From an uncultured Lachnospiraceae bacterium (GTDB lineage Bacteria; Bacillota; Clostridia; Lachnospirales; Lachnospiraceae): a stretch of 64,000 bases of DNA. The DNA is taken from NCBI GenBank assembly GCA_947567595.1, contig CANOMQ010000002.1, positions 62,001 through 126,000 of the forward strand, written 5' to 3'. The notes beneath the pieces are model-generated. The model made no database searches. It had not been told where the DNA came from and saw only the letters and a list, made by a program, of their open reading frames with translations. Position numbers and translations under genes: made by a program. Position 1 is the first letter of the stretch. Every line of letters begins with the position of its first letter. Positions 9,753 to 21,200 of this stretch are shown here, one piece after another.

Positions 9753-10092
9753 TATGCTACAATAAAAATTTATATATGATACCAAGTATGACAATCATGG
9801 CATTAATCCATATCGCATAAGACATACAGGAATGTGTCTGTTATTTCGCCTCAAAGAACAAATGTTTCTTTCTTTTATTTCCGTTTTAACCTAATGGATT
9901 TGTGTGATAACAATTTCATTTTTTACATCAAAAAAGGATGCTATTTAATAAACTTTGCACCCTTAATATTTGTTATTGTTTAATTCTAATCTTTGATTCT
10001 GTCAATTTCAGTAATATAAGCCAACTATTACAAGCATCACTTTCAATTGCACATATTTATTATGCATTATATTATTTGTGTCCCAACATTAT
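9753..10092. other. AT-rich non-coding stretch upstream of the pectate lyase
   Basis: No convincing gene is present. The stretch holds the upstream side of the pectate lyase promoter, a partial dyad AAAGAACAAATGTTTCTTT near 9855, and a second, weak minus-strand TTGACA at 10000-10005 without a good -10. Regulatory sites for pectin induction could lie here, but none is recognised. Confidence 0.4.
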
Positions 10093-10884
10093 TTAAAAAA
10101 CAACATCCTTAAAGAGTTTCTTACATATCTCTTGATTGTCTATATCATCATTATCCAAATTGGCATTGTCTTTACGCTTATAAAAAAGATAAAAGAAATT
10201 ATCTCTATCCCTCTCCTTGGCTTCAATAGCAGATACTATTTTTCCAACTGCAGCAACTTTTTCCCCATCCTTCGTACGAAAAGCAATATTTGTTGCCGAG
10301 AAATCAGGTTTTCCGAAGCCACTGTTAAATTGCGATGCCATCAATATAACAAAATTACAACTAATGCCTTTTTCTTTCGCATAACCTTCCAAAGAATGTA
10401 CTACTTTTAAAATCATTTCTTTATTCTCTAATTGAACTCTTTTTGTTTCTGGATCCATATCAGTAGTATTCAGAATATCCTTTTCTTTTTCCAGTTTAGC
10501 AATCAAAAAACCATGTATCACCCAAGAATCGGTACTTTTGATTAGATACTTCGCTGTAACGCTCATAGCCTGTTCAAATTTTTCCAACAGACTCCCTCCT
10601 GACGCCATATCCAGTACAAATGCCTTATATTCAGCTTCTGATTTCCAAACAGGATGTCTTCTTATTCTGCGTTCAAAAAATTCAGAATAATTTCTGAAAA
10701 GGGCATCCGTATTTTCCCTTGACAAAATGAGAACAGCCTTTTCTCCATTCTCCTTTAAAATCTGAACCACCTCTGCACCATACATTTCAATCTCATTGTA
10801 AGTAAGAAATCGCCGTCCACCCTTTTTCAGCATCTCAATCATAGCATTTGCTGCTAAGTCTTCAATTCCAATATAAAAGCACAT
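10093..10884 (-). CDS. Hypothetical protein (263 aa) inside the pectin island
   Basis: This soluble protein has no signal peptide or membrane segment and no family that I recognise. AGGAG lies 9 nt before the ATG. The sequence is mixed alpha/beta with a charged central part (EKEKDILNTTDMDPETKR) and a Lys/Asp-rich end. It lies alone between the pectate lyase and the broken pectinesterase, separated from both by AT-rich gaps of more than 300 bases, so it is probably a separate unit, and it need not have any role in pectin use. Confidence 0.7.
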   Translation of the reverse strand: MCFYIGIEDLAANAMIEMLKKGGRRFLTYNEIEMYGAEVVQILKENGEKAVLILSRENTDALFRNYSEFFERRIRRHPVWKSEAEYKAFVLDMASGGSLLEKFEQAMSVTAKYLIKSTDSWVIHGFLIAKLEKEKDILNTTDMDPETKRVQLENKEMILKVVHSLEGYAKEKGISCNFVILMASQFNSGFGKPDFSATNIAFRTKDGEKVAAVGKIVSAIEAKERDRDNFFYLFYKRKDNANLDNDDIDNQEICKKLFKDVVF

Positions 10885-11156
10885 CTTCTTTACTCCTTGT
10901 TGTTTATATTTGGCATTTAAGCCGTAATTGCATAAATGTAGCCTCTATTTACACGAAAATAACACCAACGCTTCATTTATTATGAAAAAACGCTTGAATT
11001 TTACTTAAATATATGCAACATGTCCTTTGGTAGTGTTATCTATTATATTATTTTTTTCACAAATTATAATCGGATTTTTCTTGCATTTCCCCAGAACATA
11101 TTGTCCAATAAATCAGACCTTGCACGTAATAACATGGCATATTAATCAATAAGGGG
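10885..11156. other. AT-rich intergenic stretch without a gene
   Basis: Nothing coding is visible. It must hold the promoter of the 263-aa gene. Two direct copies of ACGCTT lie at 10968-10995 around an AT-rich core, which is weak evidence for a binding site. Confidence 0.35.
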
Positions 11157-11193
11157 AACCATCTTTCAAGTTGAATTAACCTGAAAGATGGTT
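11157..11193 (-). terminator. Hairpin at the end of the pectinesterase pseudogene
   Basis: A 12-bp stem AACCATCTTTCA / TGAAAGATGGTT with a 13-base loop lies 9 nt after the stop at 11202. The T tail on the minus strand is poor. Confidence 0.6.
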
Positions 11194-11201
11194 TTCTTTC
11201 C

Positions 11202-14200
11202 TTATTCCACAATACTCATATCTTTCCCTGCAAACGGATTCCATTCTCCCAAGAATGCTGCCACAACGGTATCATCATTCACAACAGTTGTCCCGTCTGA
11301 AAGTGTCACATTGCCGTCTGCGCCTGCGCTTAGCACTGCTGCCCAGTCTGCGCGGGCACTTGTATCAGCCGCTGCCCCGGTCGTTTCCTTCGACGCGTAC
11401 TCCTGCATGAACGGTGACTCGCCGCTTAACGAATTGAGCCAGCCCTTTGGCTGAATGAGCGACTCGCTTACGCCGTTGAAGTCTGTCTGTTCTATGATGG
11501 TTTTATAGAAAAGCACTTCGCTGGTGTCTGCCTTCCACGGTCTTCCGAATGCGCCCGGTTTTGATTTTAAGGTTGATGCCGTATCAACGCCCGGTGTGGT
11601 GGAAGTTACGGTGCAGTTGTACATCAGGTAGCCTCTGTCGCCTGCGTTCTGCTGTGCTGCCGTGATATAACCTGTGTCGTTTGCGTCCTCGCTGGTGTTG
11701 AATACAAGGTCACACTTTGCGAATACCGCGGTCATGCCGCCATAGATGTAGTCCACGCCGCCGTAAACTGCGCAGTTGTAGAATCCCGCTGTCACGTCAT
11801 TGCCGCCAAACAGGGTGTCCTGTCTTCCGATGAACTTGCAGTTGTCAAAGAAAATCTGCTTGCAGCCGTTATTGATGCCAAGCGCTGATGCGCGCTCTAC
11901 CATTGATTTCTGCTGTACTGCCGTGCTGCCTGCTTTCATGGAAGCCCTCGGTGTGTCCTTGTCGCCCTTGGGCGCGTCGCTCTGCGGTACGACGGTGTCG
12001 TTTGCCTCTTTATTTGAAATATACTGGTTGAATGAATTTTCAAATATGATGCCTTCCGCGCTGAAGCCGTCTGCCATGACCGCTACGGTTGCGTTCCACA
12101 TCTTGTTTGCGTTTTTGTATGTCTCATATCCGTTTTCCGTGCTGACCTTCAACACGCGCTCGCTCCAGCGTCCATCCTCGTCCATGCTGTAATAATTGTA
12201 GCCATGACCATAGTATGAGGTGATGCGCACTGCGTTTTTGTCAATGTCAACGCCCTTGTTCAAGGTCTGAATGCTTGGTGTGTCACTGGCGTTCTTAAGC
12301 GTGATGTTCGGCAAGCCGATTACAAGCATTTCCTCGTAATTGCCCGGCTGGATTTGGATTGTGACGCGCTCGTTGTCTGGTCTGTCCATATAGTAAACCG
12401 CAATCAGCGCATCGTTGATTGACTGGAACTCGCAGCCTTTCTTTCCAACGGTAAGGACTGGTCTGTATGCTGTCTTTTCTTCTTCTGCTTCCTTCGAAGG
12501 AAATGCTTGTCGTTGACATGCCGAATGTAACACTGAAGAATGCCAGCGCAAGTCCGAGCATTGCTCTGAAGAACAAGGGTGTTGACATTGATGAAAACGC
12601 AGTTCGTATCACATCTTACTATGGACATGGCTATACCTATTACAGTATGGGCGATGACTGCAAGTGGGATGCAGATGTACTTGCTACAAATAAAGGGAAC
12701 GGCTATCCTTCCTTCAAAAATCCGGGAAGCGGTACCACGAACGGAAGCTATTGGAACGCGACGGTTGTCATTTCAGCAGGCGGTTTCCAAGCAGAAGGCA
12801 TTATTTTTGAGAACTCCTTTAAATCGCCGGGCGCAATCGAAATCGTTACGCGTTCGTCGTTTTCACGCTTCATATTACGTACAGCTTCCAATGCATCATT
12901 AATGCTTTGGTAATCATATGTATTATCACTGCCAACCGTAATTGTTTCCTTATATGCAACCTCCTGTGAGCCATTCCGAAGCATTACGATTGTCTTGTCC
13001 ACTGCGGCGCCGCTTACCTTGACATCAGAAGTTACCTTCTGTGTATAGCCCTCAAGGACTGCTTTTACCGCATACTGTCCATCTCGAAGCTCAATTCCTT
13101 GAGTACCCGTAAATTCATACTCGTACCCTTCTTCATCGATGTTCGAAAACGTAAGTTTGGTCTGCGCTGCTTCTTCCGCAGTCGGTCCTTCCAATGTTAC
13201 ATTGATTGCGTACACAGGTTTCTTTGTAAATCTAATGTCTATTGTACCTGCATCATCTGCCTTGAATGTTTTTGTCTCTAATGTATAGTCATTTATGTTC
13301 GATTCCTCGACTGCATACTCTACACCCTTCTCAAATTTTCCGGTGTAGGTTACTTGTTCCGCATCAATTGTAATCTTGGGAACGTAAACCTTTTCTTCAT
13401 TTTTGAATGCAATCTTTACCTTTGCTGCTGCTTCCGGTGTCAAGTCCGCAAGAGAACCTGTAACCTGAACCAAATCTACGGTTATCAGCGAAACTTCGAA
13501 CTCCGTGTCGCCTGCCTCGTTTGGCAAGGTCAGCTTATTGTTCGCACCGACAACGCATCCCTCTATTCCCTCAACGCTGACATCATAGCTGTATTGCTCA
13601 TGGAGCTTTACGGTATAGTTTACTTCGCCGGACGCATTTGTTACTTCCGCTTTCGTCTGCACTCCGGTCGTTCTGTTTGTGAAAATCAGTTCGGAATCGT
13701 TCTCCCATGATGCACCGGATGGAACGATTATTTTTCCGCTTACTGTAACGATGGAAGGTCTTTCACGATAAATACGTGCGACTACCAGCTTCTCATTCGG
13801 AGTATACAACTTATATGCACCATCCTCAGAAGCCGTAAATACTGTTGTGTTTGCTAACTTTGTCCTACTAGCACGTGTATATTCATATGTTTGTTTATCC
13901 ATGCCGCTGGGGGACTCCCATGTGATGGTTGATGCTGTTCCGTTGCTGGATACAACAGCCGTTACCATATCGCCGGCTTTTACATCCAATGTCATCCACA
14001 TTTTTCCGCTTCCGGCATTGTCATACATAATTCCCTGATATGGAGCTCCAAACTCATCTGTAAGACTACCTTCGTTTTGTTCACTTGTAATTGTTGTGTT
14101 TGTCTTTAGTCCACGCAAACACCATTTCTTTTTAGCGTTATTACTAATCAGCTTAAGTCCCGTTCCTGTATCTAAATCTTCGCCTTCTGTTGTAATAGCA

Positions 14201-14910
14201 TCATCTTGTGTAATTACTGAACCGGCAGGCTTTCCCGGATACCATGAATTAATGATATCTGCTGTAAGTCGGTTATTATATGTTATGTTTCCTGTGCTTT
14301 CCAATGCTTCCGCACCAAAATCCCATACGTCATAGGTGTGATGCGTTGTATCGGTGCCGGTAACGGTTACAGTAATTGCTGCTAATGTTTCTGTAACGTT
14401 CAAAAGTACGCTGCTGTTAATCTTTGCATCCACATCCGCGTTACTACATGTAAGCTGATATGTCTTGCCGATTTTCAGCTTTACTGCCTCACCGTTTTTC
14501 AGCTCGTGCTTTTCTTCGCTGTCTTCTTGGTTTGTCAGTGTTAATGTATACTGTGCATCTTTTACAGCATCATCCGCAGATATTGTAACTGTAGGGTTTA
14601 CAACTGTTGCGGTTAAATCGATTGTAACATTTATATCCTCTGTTGTCGTTGTAACCGTTGTTCTGCCTTCAAACGTTGCCTCAATATCACTGTTGCTGGA
14701 AACGATATTGTAAACTGCATTTGCTGGTAATGTAAGCTCCATTGCCTCGGATGCGGCATTGGTAACATCAATTACATTTTCTTCATCGGCAGTGTTTACC
14801 AGTGTGATGGTATCGGTTTCCTGTAATAGTGTGTTTTCATCATTTATTGTAACAGTTGCGGTTACTTCATCGGCTTTGGGTTCGGTTCTGCCCTCCTTTC
14901 AGTCGCAGCC
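11202..14910 (-). pseudogene. Broken pectinesterase (CE8) gene with deleted 5' end and internal inversion
   Basis: Two minus-strand frames and one plus-strand frame together spell one damaged pectinesterase. The 5' part (14910-12826) has no start codon: SD AAAGGAGG at 14892-14899 is followed directly by mid-protein codons, so the start and signal peptide are gone. It encodes beta-rich domains, including a VWDF-type pectin-binding-like region, then the beginning of a CE8 domain (SINDALEAVRN...VTISIAPGD). There the frame meets an inverted block (about 12498-12825). Beyond it, minus-strand codons from about 12497 to 11202 give a complete CE8 domain with GRQDTLFG, VDYIYGG and FGRPWK, that is all catalytic motifs, but no signal peptide. 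The first CE8 copy lacks its catalytic half, so a deletion probably accompanied the inversion. An assembly error is the main alternative. Confidence 0.8.
12498..12825 (+). other. Inverted fragment of a CE8 pectinesterase domain
   Basis: On the plus strand this block encodes MLVVDMPNVTLKNAS... to AEGIIFENSF, the early part of a CE8 domain. It aligns closely with the intact minus-strand copy (MLVIGLPNITLKNAS... AEGIIFENSF) at about 12320-12030. It therefore lies in the wrong direction inside its own gene. The left junction is centred on the palindrome CCTTCGAAGG (12492-12501). The two ends share only AAGGA as inverted microhomology, so no site-specific invertase site is apparent. Confidence 0.8.
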
Positions 14911-14950
14911 ATCTTTGACATTTTCACTAAAAAATATTTAGTTATCTTCT

Positions 14951-14979
14951 ATAGTATCAGACGTTTTTAACAATTTCAA
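14951..14979 (-). promoter_or_regulatory. Intact promoter of the broken pectinesterase gene
   Basis: On the minus strand TTGAAA and TACTAT are separated by 17 nt. A ribosome site AAAGGAGG follows at 14899-14892, but no start codon comes after it. Confidence 0.6.
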
Positions 14980-15137
14980 CTACCTAAACAAATTTTTATG
15001 GAACATTATAACATTTCTATGTTTTCCCCTTTTTCCTGTATCAGTTCATTTCGTGTCAACTTCATCCCCTCCCTTTTTTTCAGTATAGCAATTATCCCCT
15101 CTATATTCAATTATTCTTTTATTCGCTATATACAAGC

Positions 15138-15169
15138 GAATAGGAGCTGCATTTCTGCAGCTCCTATTC
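15138..15169 (-). terminator. Strong hairpin, probable terminator of the 2780-aa pectinesterase
   Basis: A perfect 14-bp stem (GAATAGGAGCTGCA and its complement) closes a TTTC loop. A second hairpin, ATTCGC/GCGAAT, overlaps its lower-coordinate side (15121-15142). Neither has a clean T run on the minus strand. The rest of the interval 14980-15287 shows no gene, apart from a 19-codon frame near 15040 that I do not support. Confidence 0.55.
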
Positions 15170-15287
15170 TGAGCATAAAATTTATAGTGTCTGAGCAGAT
15201 TGGCTTGAAATTGTCAAATTTTTTCAAGCTCAAATTTGAACATTTGCTCAAACCTGCATTGTAATTAGGAAACAGGATTTCCCATTC

Positions 15288-18200
15288 TTAGAAAATACTT
15301 TTCAGGAAATTTGTGAATGTCTCCCATGAGTTGGAAGGCTCTACCCATTGTCCTATCGAATCAATGGCAATGCCTGCCGTTTTTCCTCCTACTGCAAATG
15401 ACTTATCTGCAGCCGGGAACTCGGGTCCTTTTCCGACGATGACAACTGTCGCTTTTCCTTTGTTTGTAGCATTGAGCCATACAACGTCATACAGGCTCGG
15501 ATCGACAACTGTTGTCTTGTTTACGGTTACTTTTACATAGACCGCTCCGTCTCCGTCAACGTTTGAAGCCTTATTCCCTTCCGGTGTGTAGAATTCACTG
15601 CCGCAGTATGGTATCTTCTTATATTGATTCTGCAGATCCTTATCTGAGAAGAATTCTACTTTTGCTTTTGAAAGATCCAGTGCGCTTTCATTATCTGCTT
15701 TTCTTACATAATAATACGTTGTCTTAGGAATACCATTGCCGGCATTATCCTTTTGCGTAAGCACATAGTTGCTCTTAGCGCTCGGTGTGATTGTTACTTT
15801 AACCTCAGCGTAATCGTCTCCCTCTTTGAGCGTAATCTTGTTGCCATCCGTGTATTGTGTTGTACCATCCTTCTTAATGTCTGAAGCGCTTGCCCATCCA
15901 TACGATACAACATATTCCGATGCCTTGATAATTGTACTGCCATCTTCTACGAGCGGCTTAGATGCATAAGCCTTTCCTGCTTTTGCATAAATCATATCAG
16001 GAGCGATTGCATAGGTGTCGTTCAATGAAGCGCCTGTTATTGTAAATACTACTGTCTGTGCCGGTGTTCCCTTGTAGTCGTTAATGAATGCAATCTTAGC
16101 TTTTCCGGTACCGACTTTCTTGTTGCCGCTGTAGGTAACCTTGTAATCCCTGTTCAGGCGCAGCTCTCCGTTAAATACAGGTTTCCCGTTTTCCTCACCT
16201 GTTTTATACCGGATTGTCAAACGATTGAGCGTGCTTCCTGCACTGCTGTAAACAGCCGTCAGGTTGTCGGTTCTATATTCCCATCCATTCTTCTCATCAT
16301 AGCACCTTGCACTGATTTCTATCTCGTCGCTGGCAAGCGGCTTCGGAGAAATCTTAAATGATTTTGTAATCATTCCGCTGTACTCGCCCATACCTACTAC
16401 CATGAACTTGACTGTTCCTACTTTGGTGGTGTCACCCATTACTGCATAAGTATAATTTGTGCCAAGCGTAAGCGGCGTTTTATCCTTGTCGCCTTTTTCA
16501 TAGACCGTAATCGTTCTGGGTGTTGTAACCGTCTGACCGCCCACGGTTTCCGTCTTGCCGTTAAACAAAGCATGCCAATCTATATCCTCGCCATAAACAG
16601 GCTTGAAGTTCTTATCAATGTCCACTGCAAGACCCTTGGCATCCTTTTTATCAATTACTGCCACTTTAATCTCAAGTGTGCCGCTGAAGTTATTGATACC
16701 GGTTGCTTTAAGTGTATTGTACTTTGTGTTTCCTTTCTCGTCTTTTCCCGTAACTTCCGTATATTTCCCCTTGTCGCTCAGACCTTCACCTGCAATTGTA
16801 AAGTCCTTGCCCATCTTAAGCTGCTTTCCCATATATGTGAGAATGGGGGATACTTTCGCATCCTTTATTACAGTCATAAAAGGAGCATAGTCATCAATAC
16901 TGCCGTCAAGACTTACCGGTTTAATTGTAAAGGGAACATCCTTCTTAATGGCTCCGGCAAAATTATTCTTTCCGGTTACTGTCAGGGTTGCTTCTCCGGC
17001 ATTTTTATTGTTTTTGTATTTTACCGTATAGTCCGTGCCTGCAGTGAGGGACTCGCCGTTGTAGTAAACCTCCATATACGGTGTTACCGCTGCGCCGCCT
17101 TGATAGTATGCATCTTCATCCATCCGGATATACATGCCTTTCTCATAATCCTGCCACTCCCATCGTTCACAGAAAGTAACATCTCTTATTACAGTATAGG
17201 ATGCGCCTACCTTATAGAGATCCCAATTGTAATCATCTTCCCATCCTACAAATTCATATCCGATCCTCTTGGTAATCGAATCCGGAAGCGTGATAACAGG
17301 ATTTGCGCCTTCATCAATAATCTGTTCGCCAATTTTGTTCCCGGATTCATCCGCAAAGGTAACAGTAAGCGCTTTCGTGCTCTTCTGTACCCATGTTTCC
17401 TTAAAGGTAACATTGCATGTTATCTCGTACTTGCTGCCTGCGGAATAAGCGTGCCCGTCATCATCGGATTGCCATCCGGCGAAGAAATAGCCTTCTTTCT
17501 TGTTCGTAGTCTCCGGAAGCGTAAATTCTGTTCCTTCCTCTACTGTTTCTTTCTTAATCTCCTTGCCGTTCTCATCTACCAGAGTAACCGTGTACTTCTC
17601 CAAGGGCTTTGCTTCCCATGTTTCCACAAACGTGACGTCCCCTGTTACCTGATACGTTTCTCCTTCTTTATATACCTTTTCGCCGCCTTTTAATTTCCAT
17701 CCGACAAACGTATATCGGTCTCTTTCGTTATAGCTTCCATCGAATGTAATGGTCGCGCCTTCGAGTACGGTTGTGTCATAAAGCTCTTCTCCGTCATAGC
17801 CTTCGAAATAAACCTTATATATGTTTGCGCCTTCGTCCGCAAAGAGCGCATAAAGCGTTCTGCCTGTGGAAGGAACTTTAATGTGTCTTGTGGTTTCTAT
17901 GATCTCTTTCGAATCCGGCGTCGTGCCCCATCCTACGAACTTCTTGCCCGTCGGAGGAACAAGTGTTGTTGTGTCCACCTTTGAAAGGTCATATATGCCA
18001 TCGGATACTTCATCCTCAAAGAACACTTGGTCGCCATTCATGAATGTTATCTTTACTTTCGGGTCAACCGGAATGTTCGAGCCATAGCTGTAGTGACCCG
18101 GCTTCCATCCGCCCAGTACTGTATCAGTGATTGATACCGTATCCGTATCAATATAATCCTTCACTGCCTCAAGCGTCTGGTTTGCCGCCGGGCAGAAGCT

Positions 18201-21200
18201 GCCTGTTGATGCAAACGGTGCTCCGCCTGATGTATTTCCATACTCCTTGAAAACTGCAGTAGCTCCCTCACCTTTGCTCATCTCGCCCCAGCCGTCTGTT
18301 TTGATGTAACCGTTCGTTTCTGTATTTATGAATGTAGCGTTTGAACCATTACCCCATGTCCTTCCGTAGAAGCCTGAGAGACCTTCTACCGTTTTGTCTG
18401 TCGTAACCTCACAATTCCTAAGCACATACGGTTTCGTCTTCGGTGCGACAATATAGCCGACCTTATCATTTCCTTTGTCTGAAAGCGTCTTCCACTGCAG
18501 TTCGCAGTTGTCAAATACTGCTGCGAAATCGCCGCAGACATAGTCAACATTGCCTCCGATCACGCAGTCCCTAAAATATACATGATATTCCCTGTCTGCT
18601 GTTCCATTGCGCCCAAGCGTATCCTGTGAAGAAAGGATTTTGCAGTTGTAGCACTCGATCTGGTCTGCCCCGATATAGAAAGCGTTTGAACGTTCCTTGT
18701 AGGCAGAAGCCGCAACATCCGCACCTTCCGCAAGCCTGCTCACGGAAAGCGTTGAGCCTGCGATGTCCTTCTTTTCCTCATTGGTCAGTTCGTAATTGTA
18801 CGTATTCTTAAACGTCGTATCCTCTGCGGTGAAGTGGTCGCCATATACGAGAAATGCGCCGCCCCAAAGTTGTCCGTTGCCTTCCGCTGAAGAATATCTG
18901 TCCCTTGCAAGTCTTTCGCTGTAAAGACCTGTCGAAGGATCCACTGAGTAATACAGCGTTCCTACGCCATAATACCAGTCAACCGTGTGGTTATTTCCTT
19001 TGAGTGTTACATAAGGCGCCCTGAGCACTGTCTGCTCGCGGATATCCTTATTCAGGTTTACAGTCACCCTGCCCTCTTCGCCTTCCGGTCTGTTTTCCAT
19101 CGATGCAATCGCGTCAAAGGCTTCGTTGAGCGTGTCATAGTCGCCGGGAACGTTAAGCTCGCTCTTATATGCGGTAACCGGGGAAACGGATATTTTCCTG
19201 AAATATGTCGTTGCCACGCCTGCTGTAACTTCAATGACAAAATCCCCTTCTACCATCATGTTATCTGACTGGTTTGAATTTGTTGATTTTGATGTATTCG
19301 TGTACTCCTTGCCGTTGACTGTATACGACGCCTCGTAGTATGTTTCAATCGTTACGGCTGCCTTGCCTGTGACAGGAACTTTAATACTAGCGCCAGCCTT
19401 GCCTGTAACGTCGCCGCCGTTATCGCTCCTTAAAGTCAGTCCCGTCTGTTCAAGCTTCACGATATCCGCCGGGGCATATGTCCTTGCCTTCGACGGGTCG
19501 GGCACTTCCACATACACTTCATTCATATTTTCCGCGCCCGGTTTTACGGATACGCGGTCATATGTCTTTCCGCCGTTTGTCGTCTCTACAACTGCATTAT
19601 ATTCGCCCGGCTTCATATCACATGAATATGCCGTGCCCGTAATGGTCGCCTGAAATTCACTGCCGTTTACCATATTGACAAATTTAAGGCTTGTCACCGT
19701 GCCCTCAGCCGTGCCGGTGATTTCTCCCGTAAGCGTTTCGTCCGCTACTTTGTGGAGGTCAAACGTTATCCTGTCGCCGCTTGTCACGGTAAATGTATCC
19801 TTGCCGCCGACTTCTGCCCTTACGCCGCCGTCGTTGCTCGTGATTTCATACGTATGGTTCTTAAGCAGTCTGATCGTTTCCGTGTCTTTCTTTACAACAG
19901 CCTTCTCTGTGCCAAGCGCAGCGTCCGTGAGCGTAAGCTCCAGCGTTTCTAACGCGCTCTCCTCTACATCGACTCTGTTCAGCGCTACTTCTGCCTCGAT
20001 GTCCACATTCTGAATAAACTGATAGCCGATATATGCCATGTTGTTTGTCTTGCCCGTTGTAGACATTACATACGTATGTCCCGGAACAACGTCGAATGCA
20101 TAGAAATCAGCCGCCGTTTCAGAATCCGTATACCCATTTCTCGTACCGCTTTCCGTGTTAAAATCCCACACTCTTAGGAAAGAACTGCTCCAGAAATACA
20201 TCTTAAACATGCCTGCTGCTTTTGCTTCAAATACCACGCAGCATCCATCGCCCGCTGTCGGGATGGAAGGAATGTCGTTTGCAGTCGCGTGCCGATTGCC
20301 CGCTTTATAGCCATTGTGTGTTTCGCCGTCACGCTCAACATTTTCAGCCGAGCTGAATTTCGTGAATTGTGTGCTGCCTTGTCCGATTAAAGTAACCGTA
20401 CCGCCTTGATATGAATGGGCTTCTGCCGCTACCGTACCGTTCTCATCTGCCAAATCGTCAAGCCATACTTTAAAGTTATTTTCAACAACCGGTTCAAAAA
20501 CAGCCGATATTGTTACATTGCTGTCAGGCATGGTAAACACATCGTCACCATCGGCATTTTGGGTGACGCTGACGGTCGCTTCTATGCCGGACTGGTCATG
20601 ATAGGTTATCTTCCACGCTTGAAATGCATATTCGTTCGCCGGCGTTGCTTCCGCAATATCCTTTAAGAGGACTATGTCTCCCTGAACCGCGTACTGCTGC
20701 TCCTGTGATTTTGCGGTAACTCTTCCGTTTTCAACACTGTCTGCCGCCGCTATGTCAAGCCGATACTGCCGTACAAAAACGGGCTTTACGGTCACATCGC
20801 TGTCGGGCATCGTGAATATGTATTTTCCCTCTGAATTTTTTGTGACTTCTATTTTCTGTTCCTGTCCGTCTGCATCCTGATATGTAACTTCCCACTTGAT
20901 TAACGCATAATTTTCTGCCGGTTCTGCCGGTGTTGCCGTTGCAACCAAAGCCAGATCAACTTTTGCGTTTGCAGCGGCTTGCGTGATGCTGCCATCGCCC
21001 GTGGCTGGTTCAGCAGTTCCGTTCTGAATGTCGGCTGCATCTGCTATGCTGATATTGTGCTGAGCGCCTAATTTTATGAACTCAGCCGATATCGTCACAT
21101 CGCTTTCCGGCATTACGAAAGAAGCGTTGGCAGTACCGTTGTCACTTACCGAAACGTCTGTTCCGTCTTTATCCGTCACTTTCCAAGCGTTAAATTCAGC

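Noticed and set aside
12467..12913. Plus-strand 148-aa frame with pectinesterase sequence as an independent gene
   Set aside because: It contains only an internal piece of a CE8 domain, has no ribosome site or signal peptide, and both ends run into antisense sequence. It is an inverted fragment.
15000..15065. Short 19-codon frame with a ribosome site upstream of the broken pectinesterase
   Set aside because: Too short, no known peptide, and placed next to a promoter; it cannot be separated from chance.
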